NCBI GenBank assembly: GCA_003049485.1
Contig: PYST01000016.1
Coordinates: forward strand, 434-64,433
Reading direction: 5' to 3'
Length of the DNA: 64,000 nucleotides
From: Ophioceras dolichostomum
Lineage: Eukaryota; Ascomycota; Sordariomycetes; Magnaporthales; Ophioceraceae
Under the pieces are notes generated by a model, which saw nothing but the letters and a program-made list of their open reading frames with translations, made no database searches and had not been told where the DNA came from. Both the position numbers and the translations under genes were made by a program. The number at the start of each line of letters is the position of its first letter. The stretch's first letter is position 1. Positions 1 to 11,243 of this stretch are shown here, one piece after another.

Positions 1-170
1 GGTTAAGGGGCCTCGAGGAGGGAAAGGGGGGGCGGGTTTTCTCCCGTACAGGGCCCCTTCGGTCATAAACCGACCAACAAACCAAACTAACCTAACCTAA
101 CCCCGTTTGCCGCCGCGAAAATAGGGCGAGCAGATAAGATACCTACCTGAGGTAGGTACCTATCCGCCCA

Positions 171-3100
171 TCACTGTGCGAAGAACCACGGCTGCATCAG
201 TCCCCTTCCGTCGGCCGAAACGTACTTGGCACCGGGAAGTTCCATGGGCAGCGGCACACGGCCTCGGAAGACGTCGCCGAGCTCGCTCACTACCAGCGCC
301 TTCTTCTTTCCAGGGGCGTCATCACTCTTTATTCCCTTGCTCCCATCGCTGGCGCCGCCGACGACAGGTTGTGGTTGAGGTCGAGTAGGGACGATGACCC
401 CGCACTCCCAGTTCCGGCAGCTCATCTTCACTTTGGACCCAACCCTGTCCTTGACTAGCCGGCCCCTGTTTTTACGCGTTAGCTATGGAGTGGATTCCTT
501 TTCGTACTTTAAACCTGGCAACCTTTCGTTTCACAACGGTGCTCTGGGCCCATTTTAGCAGCATGGGACTTGCTTGGTAAGGTACGGTACGGTACGCAAG
601 GTCGGTAAGGTAGGGTAGGGCAAGAGAGGACAGGGAAGGGAGGCAGGCAGAGGGACGGCGGAGAGATAGATGGAGGGGGAGAGGTGGAGGAGAGGGGGGA
701 GAGGGTAAGGGTGACAGAGCAGATGAATGAATATGGTGGAGTCCTCGCGGGCCTCGCCAAGCCGGGGCTGGCTGGGTGCGCGGTTGGAAAGGCGGGACGA
801 AAAACAGAAATGGAAGTGGCAGAGATAGATGACGCCGCTGAGCAAGCGGGAAAACAACAAAAACACAAACATACCACGCGCTCTCCGAGAGATTCGCGCT
901 CCCCACGTAGGCCCACGCGGCGACCTCGGGGTCTTCCTCGGGCCGGACGAAGAGAATCTTGCTGTGGACCAAGACGCCACGGGGATTCTTCAGGTCCCGG
1001 AACACCTCGCGAGGGAAGGTCGGGGCGTTCCACCACCGTGACTGCAGGCAGATCGTGCCTCCCGACTATGAATCGTCATCGCCGGTGTTAGTACCCGTTC
1101 TTCTCCTTGTGCTCTGGCACTTGCAAGTCATATCTCCGGGCTTTCCGGCAGCCCCCGAGGAGGGCTCAGGAAGACAACAAAGGGAACGTGAGGAATCAAG
1201 GAAGGAAGCTGGATCTAGCTAGCTGACTCACCCTCTCGCCCCCTCGGCTTGCAGCCACTGTTTCTTGCGAGGGGAAGTAGACACGGAACCTGTCACGGAC
1301 GCCGGCGGACGCGGCTTGATCTGCCGAGCTCCCACCATCCTTTCTGCTGCTGCTGCCACTGCCACTGCCTGTTTTAGACTTTGGCTTCGCCGTCCTAGAC
1401 TCGTACTCCTTCATGCCAGAATCGCCTAGAAAACCCAGGAACCCGATCAGTCAGCGAGCGAAACACACGTACAGCCTCCCAGAGCTCGCCTAGTATTTCT
1501 CCTTTCTGTCAAAAGGGTTTCCTCGCCGAAGCGCGCCAAGAGCAAGCAGGATTCCATACCGCTGCAGGCATTGTACAAGGCTGTCAGGATGCCGTAGTTG
1601 AGGGAACCCATGGAAGAAGCCTTGGCACGCAGAGAGCGGCATTTATTCGACGTTTGTTAGTCATTCAGTCACACCCAGTGAAGCAGCCGCAAACAAACAC
1701 GAATCCGCCAAGACTTGGAAACGCCAAGATTTTGCTCAGCCTCGTGGGTGTTTCGTTCGTCGTAATGCCAGGTGGCCCACCTAAACTCACCACGAAGTCG
1801 ACCTGGAGCGGACTTTCTACCGCCAAGCCCAGATTTCTGACAGCGCGACCGAGTCCACAGTATCCTAGGTGGAAACAACAGAAGTCAGCGAGAGATACGA
1901 ATCACGGGTGGATCGAAGAACACAAGACAAGTCTTGGCGGGTAGATCGAGGCTCGGCCAGCGTCGACGACTTTTATGCCAAGACATAGGATGGGGAGGCG
2001 ACACAATGCACTGAGGCAGAGATCAAGACGAGGCAACATGAACAAACTCACCTGTTCGTTGCCACGAATCGTTCGAGTGTCCTCCGGCTCTAAGATTCCG
2101 ATCTCGGAGTCAATAGTGATTCGATTCCAAATCCCATAGAACCACCCGCACTACCGCTGTCTCTTTTCTTCAAACTCCTCTTGGCGAACGTATCGCCGTA
2201 CAAGAAGAGAGGGGTGGAAAGGCAATGATACTCACATTGTATGGACGAAGGCGTATTCGGATGTGGCTGAGAAGTCGTATTTACGAAGACTCCTCACCAA
2301 GGCCTGGTCTAGTCCCTGAGCGGTTAGGAAGTAGCAGAGCTCCTCTCCGAAGGGCGTGAGTTCGCCAGCAGTAGCACTGGCATCACTGCCGAGTAAGGGT
2401 AGATCTATGATGAAGACCACCTGATATGCCAAGAGAGTAAGCAAAAGAAAGAGAGAGAGCAGAAGCACGACAAACGTAAGCAAGCAAGCAAGCTAGACGC
2501 GGATGCGCGTGAAGAACTCGGGAGCAAAGGGAAGTCGGTCCAACCGTAGAGAGGGGAGGGGATTTGCCTACATTCTCCATCACGCCCGTCTCACCCCAGT
2601 CGTAGGAGACGAGGTTGCCCGACGGCACCACCACACGGAGGTAGCCGGGAAACTTCAACAGCTGAAGCTTCGAGTGCATGCAGCCCATGCCGCTCATTGG
2701 AGGGAAGCACAGCCTAGCGACTCCCTTGGCGCTCTCAACAACTGCCGCTTTCTGCTCACGACGCGCCCGGCCACGTCAGTCCAAAACTCGCCCAGACCAA
2801 GGCCGATTCACAGCCAAGGCAGAATATCCCTTGGCAAGGGGAGATTTTCAAGACATGAGGGGGAAGGCAAAGGAGCTAGAGAGGAAGGACACGCAAACGT
2901 CGCTCTTGCCAAGAGGGGAAAGAGGGGGGAGAGGGTACACGCGGCCTCAACCGGCTCTAACTCACCTCGGCGTCGTTCCCCGCAAACGCAATCAGCGTAA
3001 CCCGCGTCCTCGTCGGGTCGACCTTGGTCCACAGCCACTCGGTGTCCCAGACGAACGAGCTCAGCACCGCCAGCTCCAGCGAGTCCTTCTGCAGGATCTC

Positions 3101-3871
3101 GTCGATCTTGATGTCGTCGCCCGTCCGCGGCCCGCCGCGCAGCCACGTGCGCTTGACCACGCCCTTCGCGAACGGGAGGCTAGAGCCGCGGCGGCCCGCG
3201 CCGATGGAGGGTGCTGATGATGACGGTGACGGTAGCGACGAAGATGCGGGAGCTTTCCCAGACGCAGCAGACGCAGACGCGGAGGTTCCAGGCCTAGGTC
3301 TAGGTCCGGAGTCGATGGACACTGCTGATCGATAGGCGTCGATTGCCTGGCGGAGGTAAGGAGGAACGATGCCGGCCGGCCTTGGCGGCTGCTGATGAGC
3401 GTCCTCCGTCGAGACCTTGGCCCGTTGTCGGGGACGGTCCTCAGCCGCGGCCGAAGCAGAGGCGGAGTCCCCAGCGTCGAGCTCGGCGGCCTTCCTCTTC
3501 TGGAGTCGGGCCAGGCGCTCCTCCTCCATCTTTTTGCGATCCATGCCGAATATTGACCAGCTCGCAGAGGAAGAAGAGAGTGTGGTGGCGGCGGCTCTGC
3601 TGGTTGGGGCTGCTGTATCAGCTGCAGCATCGGAAGACCCCGCTGGAACTGGAACTGCAGCTGCCTCAGCCGGTGTTTGGCTGCTTTCACTGGCCGTCTC
3701 GTCATCGTCAACGTCGTCATCCGACGACTTCGTCAGGTCGATCGCAGCAGCAGCGGCAGAGCCCACCGCCGCCGGCGTGGGCTCCTGTCCCATGGAGAGG
3801 GCGATGGCCTGACGAAGCGCCTCGTCCTCGTCATCTCCGCCATTGAGCTCAAATAGCTTGCCGGGGTCCAT
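171..3871 (-). CDS. tdp1: Tyrosyl-DNA phosphodiesterase 1 (Tdp1), nine exons, N-terminal UIM
   Basis: Nuclear phospholipase-D-superfamily enzyme that removes stalled topoisomerase I tyrosyl adducts from DNA 3' ends. Exons that keep frame: 3871-2966, 2751-2572, 2420-2236, 2089-2052, 1864-1791, 1620-1560, 1425-1232, 1065-875 and 465-171, giving about 707 aa. The first HKN motif lies in exon 2 (MHSKLQLL, then PSGN); the second in exon 8 (VHSKILFV, then GSANLSESAW). The conserved NWECGVIVP strand is in exon 9. Residues about 15-30 fit a ubiquitin-interacting motif (acidic run, then ALRQAIALSMGQE); a low-complexity Ser/Ala/Asp linker of about 200 residues follows. The start was chosen at MDPGKLFELNG, directly before the UIM; the frame stays open 100 codons upstream but without Tdp1-like sequence. 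Exon 4 is only 38 nt. Splice sites are inferred; all are GT-AG. Confidence 0.93.
466..874 (-). repeat. tdp1 last intron with GGTAC/GGTAG tandem tract
   Basis: The final tdp1 intron (409 nt) is unusually long for this window. On the + strand it carries a short tandem run of GGTAC units near 580-596, followed by GGTAAGGTAGGG-like steps to about 620 and a purine-rich stretch to about 715. It belongs to the same GGTA/TACC sequence family seen in several intergenic regions. Confidence 0.6.
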
Positions 3872-4799
3872 TTCCTCGAAGAGGGTCAGGAATACCAAGG
3901 GAAGACGCCAGCAGCGCCAAGAACCTATTTTCCGTAGAATCCGTAGGAGAGGAGGACGCGCTGTACGGATGATGGTAGGCAATTGTCGCGATACCAACAC
4001 CCTAGACGCGTTGGGTTGTGGTCGGGCACGCAGGTGAATCGCGCGAAAGCATGTGATCAACTCACTTGTCAGCTCGGTCACATGACTGAAACGAGATGCG
4101 AGTGCGCTCATGGTCATGACGTCATCGAAGAAGTGAGAATTAACTCCAGCGGGTTCTCTTGTCTCGCTCAATTTCGAAGTAGATACGAATAGTTCCGCAT
4201 AGGCACCTCGAGTAAGGGGGGGGACATGCGCTAATACGCTACCCGCGGTGACATCGGCGCTCCTGGGCTCTCCCGGGAAAGTCAGCGTGCCAGCTATTCG
4301 ACGAGATAGGGAGACGAAAGCAGACTGACGGAAGAGGCATCGATCTACAGCCTCAAGCCAGTATCCCTTTGATCGGTGATCAAGACATGATGTCTCAGGA
4401 TGTTGGGCTTTGGTGCACTTCTCTCCGGGATTGTAGGCTACACCGATCTAAGCGCCATGACAGATCTCTTCTCAGTCTGGTCAAGCAGTCGGACAGAAGC
4501 TCCAACGGTTTCGCAGTCGTCGAGTGGAGAGGGATTTCCGTCGAATGTCTACCAGCTAGCGCACAGTCCATGACGTCTACGAGCTGAGGAGAGCGTACCA
4601 AGCGTTCACGATTGCTACTCCTAGGAGCCAAGGTAGCCTATGCTTACCTCTATCTATATGAGTCTTTTTGCCATGGGAGAGGAGCAAAGATATCATCCAG
4701 ACCATATCGTCCTCGAAGTATAGATTGGAGCTTACCAGCTCTCCCCATCCAAGTCAGGCTCCACGACTTGACAGGAGTGCCTCACGGCATATCACCAAT
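3872..4799. other. Intergenic, divergent promoters of tdp1 and the FAD oxidoreductase
   Basis: About 0.9 kb between the start codons of two divergently transcribed genes. No coding-like reading frame with recognisable sequence was seen on either strand, and no clear repeat. It should hold both promoters and 5' leaders. Confidence 0.6.
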
Positions 4800-6815
4800 A
4801 TGGCGCCCGAGCAACGCATCAAGCGAGTAGGCATCATTGGAGCCGGGGCGGCTGGAATGGTACGTTTATGCAGATGGTATTGCCTGTCCGAGCCACTATC
4901 ACCCAACATTGCCCCTGGATCTTCCTCACTGGCACTCACACCCACCGCTCGCGTAGTCCTGTGCAGCCACTCTAGCCCAGCACCCGGAAAAGTTCAAGGT
5001 GACGGTCCTAGAGAGGGCATCCGTAACTGGAGGCCAGGCAACGTCGATATCGCTCGATGAAAAGAAGTTTGGCGCTTCGTGGATGAACAATGGAGTCCAG
5101 GGAGGCTCGCCGGTATGCTTGACACCCAGCTCATCCCTTGCCAGGGCCCAGGACAGTCGCATCTGCAGAGTCCAAGTAGGGCACGATAAGGTACCTACCT
5201 ACCTAGCTAGCTATCTGACAGCTTTATTCGTTGTGTTCCGTTCACATAGATCTTCAAGCATACCTTCAACTTCTTCAAGAAATACGGCCACGATCCACAG
5301 GAGGTTCAGCTGCAGGTATCCTTCGGCAAAGGCGTGGACGGCTTCTGGACGAACTGCTTCCCCAGCCAGCTCGTGACGCGCTTCGCGTCGGACATCAAGC
5401 GGTTCGGCGTGTTCCTCAAGCTCGTGAAGTGGACGATGCCCGTCCTCGGCCTCGTACCCATCCACATCATGCTGCGCGTCATGTTCTTCAGCAGGGACTT
5501 CGGCGACAAGATGGTCTACCCCCTGATCGCCCTCTTCCTGGGGACCGGGAATCAGACGCGCAACGTGCCCTCGGCCATCGTGGAGCGTCTGTTCGACGAC
5601 CCGAACATGCGGCTGTGGCACTACGACCCGGACACGCTGCTGCCCAACCTGCCGAATATGGTGACTTTCGGCCATCTCCACGCCTTCTACGAGGACTGGA
5701 GGAAGGACCTGGTCTCGAAGGGGGTCGATATTCGGCTGAACACCGAGGTTGTTCAGGTTTCCTCCCGGACGAGCAAGGGCATCCTTCTTGAGACCCGCCA
5801 TGTCAGCGGCAGTGGAGATGGAGAAGACAACCATAGCCAGAACGGAAACACCGAAAACGGCAACGCCAGGAACGCCAACGGTAACAGCGGCGGTAGCGAC
5901 ATCGAAGTGTTCGACGAGGTCGTCTTCTGCACCCTCGCAGACGACACCCTCCGCATCCTCGGCAAGTCCGCCTCGCGCCGCGAGCGGTTCGTCCTCTCCG
6001 GTGCCAAATTCTACGACGACGTCACAGTAACGCACCACGACCACGCGTACTTCCAGCGGCACTACGAGACGCAGTTCCAGCCGGCCCTCTGCGCCACCCC
6101 CAAATCCAAAACCCAAGAAGACCAAATCGCGTTTGCCAAGGGGCAGGACCCGTCGTCCTCCCCGGCCGGGTTCCGGCCGATGTACTACACCAAGTCGTAC
6201 GACAGCCCGGACCGGTCAAAGATCGAGATGTCGTTCGACTGCAGCAACTACCAGCACCAGCTTCTGCGCGCCAACGGCCCCCGGGACGACGCCGGGTTCG
6301 AGCACGTGTACCAGAGCATCTTCCTCGACCAGCAGCGCGGCGAGAAGCTGTGGACGTGGGGCGAGATCGACGAGAGCAAGATCATCCAGCGCAAGTGGTG
6401 GCACCAGCTCGGGCACCGGTGGCAGCACTACCTCAGGGTCGTGCCGTGCATGATGTTCCTCAACGGGAGGAACCACACGTGGTTTGCGGGGAGCTGGACG
6501 CTGGTTGTGCGTAAAAACCCAACTCCTTAACCAAGCCCCATCTCGCTTTCCTCCCTCCCCAGTATTCACCACCTTTTTCGTTTGTTCTTTATCTCTCCCA
6601 AGTACCTAGTTGGCTAAGATGATGAATGTGCCCAGAACATGCACGAGCTCGCCTGCGTCAGCGGTATAGCCGCCGCCTACCGTCTCGGAGCAGAATATCA
6701 GAAGTTCGACGAGTTCGCCGAGACCTTCTTCAGCAAGTACCTCCTCCTATCCCACGGCGTCATCTATTCCAGGGAGGAGAAGAAGCGACAGCGAGCAGCA
6801 TCGTCGAAGAAGTGA
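4800..6815 (+). CDS. FAD/NAD(P)-binding amine-oxidase-like flavoprotein
   Basis: Four exons: 4800-4859, 4957-5112, 5250-6506, 6636-6815, all in frame, about 550 aa. The N-terminus is a Rossmann dinucleotide-binding fold: GAGAAG at residues 14-19, then the second strand ending VTVLER, then a GG-containing FAD contact. This resembles the NAD_binding_8/flavin amine oxidase superfamily. A Gly/Asn/Ser-rich insert (residues about 240-260) breaks the substrate domain. No signal peptide or membrane segment is evident. The C-terminal exon joins cleanly at a Val codon and carries NMHELACVSGIAAAYRLG, which fits the usual FAD-contacting C-terminal helix. The substrate is unknown. Many fungal relatives sit in secondary-metabolite clusters, but the neighbours here are housekeeping genes. 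Confidence is high for the family and low for the reaction. Confidence 0.85.
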
Positions 6816-8657
6816 GCGTTCTCGAACTCCGTTTAGTTTTATAACCGGACGGTGGAGATTTGAGCTCGAAAGGGGCGGGAATGCAGCGCAGATTTGGAAG
6901 TACTGATGAGGCTTTTGAATTACTGGGCTCGAACGACTGGCTTTTGTGTTTAGGTACAATATGCTACACTAAGTTTTGAGTTTTCTTTCGCCCTCTCTGT
7001 AACCGCTGTATGGTGTGACCTCCATTTGTCGTGACCTCCATTTGCCCGTGATCCCCTCGTACCTATCGTACATGCCGTGACAAACCGAGGCTGTCGGTAA
7101 CTCTGCATCTTAGGCATCTCTACCCTCGGTCTCATCCAGCTCCTGTTGCTCCCCTTTGAGTTGTCAGTCGCCCAAGCCTCTGGTTTGAAACTGTGGATAT
7201 GAGCGTATGAGAGAACGGGCAAGTACCTTGCGATCCATATAAGGTGAGCTAGAGGAGCAGTGTTTGGGGTTAAGAGGAATATATGTGGCTTGTGACATTG
7301 TAAAAAGAACCATGCCGAGGTGTTCTGTGGATAGTATCGGATGGGAAGCCAACTACATATCCCCCCCAAAAATATTTTTTCGTCCTGTTGCTTTCGTGAT
7401 ATTTTTTCTTTGGTTGTGTGGTGTGTGTGCTTGCGTGCGACACGCAAGTCGGCCCAATGATCCCTCAACTCCTCGTCGATCCCACCCTTTAGACGAGACG
7501 ACGTCGACCAGAATTATGTGAGGCCGGACCCTCTTCCCCTCTTCCTCCTCTACTGTATTTTCTCCTATTTTACCTCTATCAATCGCATCTTGTACCCCTC
7601 CTCTTCCTGATATTCTCCTTTCCCCTCATTGTGAGCCTCTCCCAACCTCTGGAGTTGGATCCAGAGCCCATGGTAAGCCGAGTCCCCCAGACTCTTCCCC
7701 TTCCACCCAGTGAGACCCTTGCGCCGCCTAGCAATGCTTTGCATAGAGAGACAAAGAAACAACCGGACTGACTCCCATGATGAAAAGCCCAAACAGCGGC
7801 GGGTATCATCGATAACAAATCATGTCCCGCTGCGCTTCGATAAAGAAAACCAAAAAGGAAAAGAAGTAACATAAACAACCAACACCACAGCCCCATTTCA
7901 TGCCCATATCAAATGTAGTCGAGATAAGTCGACACAACCAGCCCAAAAAGCTCAAATATTACATCGAAGAAAACAGAAACATGGAGATGTAAAATGGGGA
8001 CGATAGGCGCAAGGAAAGAAGGAACCAAGAATAAGAATGACCAAAAAAAAAGGGTCCATATGAAGGACATTTTCGGTGTAAACGAAAAAGCCCAAACGGC
8101 CGGAATCAAGGAATGGGTAAGTAAGAGAAAATAAGCAAATGCAAAACGTTGTCGCCCAAATCATCTATCCTTGTGATGGAGCCCCCGGATTACAGCTGTG
8201 GCCGGCGATCCACGCCATCCGTCCATCCATCCACCCATTAAGACGCCAAGAGTCGTGAGTGAACAAACTCAAGTACGCAAGAAGAGATGGGCCCGCCCTG
8301 ATCTAGATATCCATCCATCCATCCATCCACCCTCACCCAATGCAACCCGCGCGAGAGAGCCAAGTTGTGTCGTCGCTGGCCGCTGATAGGCAAATCGTCC
8401 CCCATCGTTCCCAAAATGACGCCCCGAAGCCCCAGAAGGACCGAAGGAAAACGTGTAAAGCCAATAGAAAACAGGAAGATAAGAAAACCAGGAGAAGAAA
8501 AGGGAAAGATGCAATAAGTTGACTGTACGTGTGTGTATGTGCGAATAAGTGCGGGGGAAACAGTAAAGCTTTGGCGGCCGTTGTGAACGAACCAAATAAG
8601 AGAAATCTGCCGTGGAAAAGAATCCAAAGAGATAGATGATGATGATGACGGTGAGGG
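6816..8657. other. Convergent intergenic region with CCAT microsatellites
   Basis: About 1.8 kb between the stop codons of the flavoprotein gene (+) and the Edc1/PNRC-like gene (-), so mainly 3' UTRs. Two short CCAT runs occur near 8217-8235 and 8311-8329. AT-rich patches around 7370-7400 and 8040 are present. No supported gene. Confidence 0.6.
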
Positions 8658-9887
8658 CTACGTGGTTTTGGCATCGGGCAGCCCAGGCGGCAGGTCCAGC
8701 CGCAAGACCCGACGGAGGGTCGCTTCCATTGCCTGAAGATCCGCACTAGGCTTCTCGCTCCCAGGCGTGGGAGGCGTGTAGATATGCTGAGCAACGGGCC
8801 GCGGCCCCGAGCCTGCTGGAGGACTTGGCGAGTAGAAGCCGGCAGGGGGGGAGGTTGTGGAAGGGACGGTTGTTGGTGGGGCCTTTGGCTTCTGGCTGCC
8901 AAACAGGAAATCCTTGAGGGCCGCGCTACGGTCCACGAAGGGAGACTGTTGTTGCTGCTGCTCTGGCGATGAAGCCTGAGCTCGGCCATCCCCACCTGGC
9001 CTGTCCGTCGATCGGGCGGCCCTGATGCGTTCTTGGTAGGGCGTGGAAAACGCAGGTCCCAGCGACTTGCTGAAAGGCGCGCCGTTGAGCTCTGCGGAGG
9101 AGATGCCCATCGTCGAGTTGCGGAGGGCCTGCGCCCGCCGACTCTGGGGGACCGGCGAGTCCTTGGCGCCGGGGGAGCCTTGATTGGCCTCTTGGCGGGG
9201 GGAGATGGGCTGTGAAGGGGGAGAGAAAGGCCCCGACATCAGCATCGTGGCGTTAGCGGAGCTCGCTCGGCGGGCCTTTGCCTTTTCGGCTCGGTCGGCT
9301 TGGAACAAGATATCGAGAGGAGATTCTTCACGGGGCTGCGGCCCGTCAGGGGGACAAGACTTGTGGAGCGGGGTCGGCATCATCTCCGAGTCGGTGGGTG
9401 GCGGCGAGGGTTCCTGGCTAACGGCCGGGCGGGGTGATTCCCGGGCAGTCGGAGATTCAGGGATCGACTTAGCGAGGAAGCTGGGGATTGGGAGAGATGA
9501 CGGGGCGGGAGATGCGTGGAACGTCGCGCCCGCGAAGGCCGCGTTGGTTTTGGGCAAGACGGCCGTTTGAGGAGGCGTCCTGCCACCGGGCTTAACGGGA
9601 CCAGGAGAGACTGAGACATTTTTTGGCCGGCCCTTGTTGGAGCTGCGAGGCTTGGGCTGCGAGCCAGGGTTTAGAGATGATGGCGCCGGGCTCCTAGACT
9701 TGCGCGGCGTTCGGGGGCCCTCGACGCCTACCATCTTATGGAACGACACGTCGGCGGACAGGTCGGCTGCGTCGTTTTCGGAGGCGTACGTCTTGCGGGA
9801 GGATATGGCAGGGGATTGGGTGGCATGCCGGGCTGGACGACGCCTGCCCGGCGTATGCCGGCGGTTCGGTTGGCTTGTTTGTTGCAT
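8658..9887 (-). CDS. Proline/serine-rich Edc1/PNRC-like mRNA decapping activator candidate
   Basis: Single-exon frame of 409 aa, largely disordered and Pro/Ser rich. Residues about 118-138 (nt 9536-9474) read FAGATF, then SPAPSSLPIPSF. This matches the short linear motif of the Edc1/Edc2 and PNRC family (Y/F-AG-x-x-F then LPxPxF), through which those proteins contact Dcp1 and stimulate Dcp2. A basic N-terminus (HTPGRRRPAR) resembles the RNA-binding basic patch of these proteins. Other conserved-looking islands are SPLDILFQADRAEKAKAR in the middle and a C-terminal amphipathic segment (LQAMEATLRRVLRLDLPPG). The start at 9887 is the first Met before the basic patch; the frame is open further upstream, but that part looks like leader sequence. 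The role in cytoplasmic mRNA decay is inferred from the motif only. Confidence 0.7.
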   Translation of the reverse strand: MQQTSQPNRRHTPGRRRPARHATQSPAISSRKTYASENDAADLSADVSFHKMVGVEGPRTPRKSRSPAPSSLNPGSQPKPRSSNKGRPKNVSVSPGPVKPGGRTPPQTAVLPKTNAAFAGATFHASPAPSSLPIPSFLAKSIPESPTARESPRPAVSQEPSPPPTDSEMMPTPLHKSCPPDGPQPREESPLDILFQADRAEKAKARRASSANATMLMSGPFSPPSQPISPRQEANQGSPGAKDSPVPQSRRAQALRNSTMGISSAELNGAPFSKSLGPAFSTPYQERIRAARSTDRPGGDGRAQASSPEQQQQQSPFVDRSAALKDFLFGSQKPKAPPTTVPSTTSPPAGFYSPSPPAGSGPRPVAQHIYTPPTPGSEKPSADLQAMEATLRRVLRLDLPPGLPDAKTT

Positions 9888-11243
9888 CGCGGTGCGCGCA
9901 GAAGAGACTAAGACGGGGTGCGACGTAGATGCCGCCTCGAGGTGGCGGAGAAACGCTCGCTGGATGGTCGGGAGGGGACGTTGAAACCAAAAAGAAGCGC
10001 CAGGCCACCCGGAAAAGAGGAAAACAGGCTGGTAGAGAGAGACCGAGGGGAGAAGCACGGTAATTGAGTTGAGTGTAGGGTTGCGACCAGGCCTAGGCTT
10101 GCAGGCTGTGTTCTTGATGTTGCGGCGACGATGAAAGAGGCCGCCGAGGTAGCACAAGCGGACGGGCAAATGTGAGGGCAACTGGAGGCCGGAGGATGCG
10201 GTCGGACTGGTAAAATGTTGGATCGATTAATATTGCTAGAGTTAAAAGAGGCCTGCTTCATACAGGTCGGGGAAGGACGCTTACATTAAGAGACTTGAAT
10301 GGAGTTGTCGTGAAGAGCGGGCTGGTGGTGGTGGCGAGGAGGAGGCCGGAAGGGAGGTATTGGGTTGAAGCTGAAAATGGGCGGCCGCGATGACGGGGGC
10401 GGGAGGCGGCGACGAATGCGCAACAAAGGTCTTGGCTGCCCCGCTCCGGATTGTAGCAGGCAGGTCAGAGGCAGGGCTGAGCACCTGGCTCAATGCCTGG
10501 TGGATGAGTGGCGGGTTCCCAGCCTATCGTTTGCCTGATAGCTTGTTCTGATTGGGTTTACAGGCTGCCTCGCTGGGACAATAGTGGGACTAGTGGTGGG
10601 ACTAGGAGGTGAGTACCAGCGCCTGTGCGATAAGGTGCCCGCTGTCGTCTGGCTCCAGCGCGGCGGTCAGTACCCTGGGTGACCTATTCCAAACCAAAAT
10701 CAATGCTGGATTGACAGGTACTTGTATGTAGAGTGGGGAAGTGAAAGGCGGGGCGGTGTGCGGGATCAGTTGGCAATGACCTGGGCAGGGAAGAGCGTGA
10801 GGCTTCATTATTAGGCAGTCAAGAAGGCCAAACCAGAGACTACATTTTTTCAATACCAGTGACTTCTTTATTGACTCGGAATCGCAGTCGTTTGGACGTT
10901 TGGAAGAAGCTGGTTGTAGGTACCTTAGTTTCGGCGAATGCATGCCTTGAGGTAACTAAATAAGGTATGAGCAACCTCTATGCTTTTTCATACCAGATCT
11001 CCGTCTTCCGTCGTAACTGCTGGTCTGGAGCCCATTTATCATGCTGAAGCAGCGTTGACCTTACCAACAAATCGTCCCCTCACTTCGCTTCAGGCAGCTC
11101 TCTCGGCGACATCCCACATTCTATTACTTGACGGCCCTGTCCGTTCGCAGCCCGAACATCTGCGCCGAATCACTCCGCGACGCTTCCGGAGCACAACATT
11201 TTCTCGACCCCGCCGAATTACCAACGGGACATCCCTAGCCGCC
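9888..11243. other. Divergent intergenic region (Edc1-like / rbx1)
   Basis: About 1.36 kb between two start codons. The side nearer 9888-10500 is Pro/Ser-coding-like on the minus strand without a conserved protein and is probably a 5' leader of the Edc1-like gene. A GGTACC-type short palindrome lies near 10919. On the + strand, the frame of rbx1 is open back to an ATG at 10980 (see findings). Confidence 0.55.

Noticed and set aside
80..105. CTAACCTAACCTAACCCC resembles a telomeric repeat
   Set aside because: Only about three imperfect units; the fungal telomere is TTAGGG/CCCTAA, and a housekeeping gene follows at once. Interstitial chance match more likely.
5211..6125. 304-codon minus-strand frame
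   Set aside because: Antisense of the flavoprotein gene; Val/Glu-rich composition typical of shadow frames.
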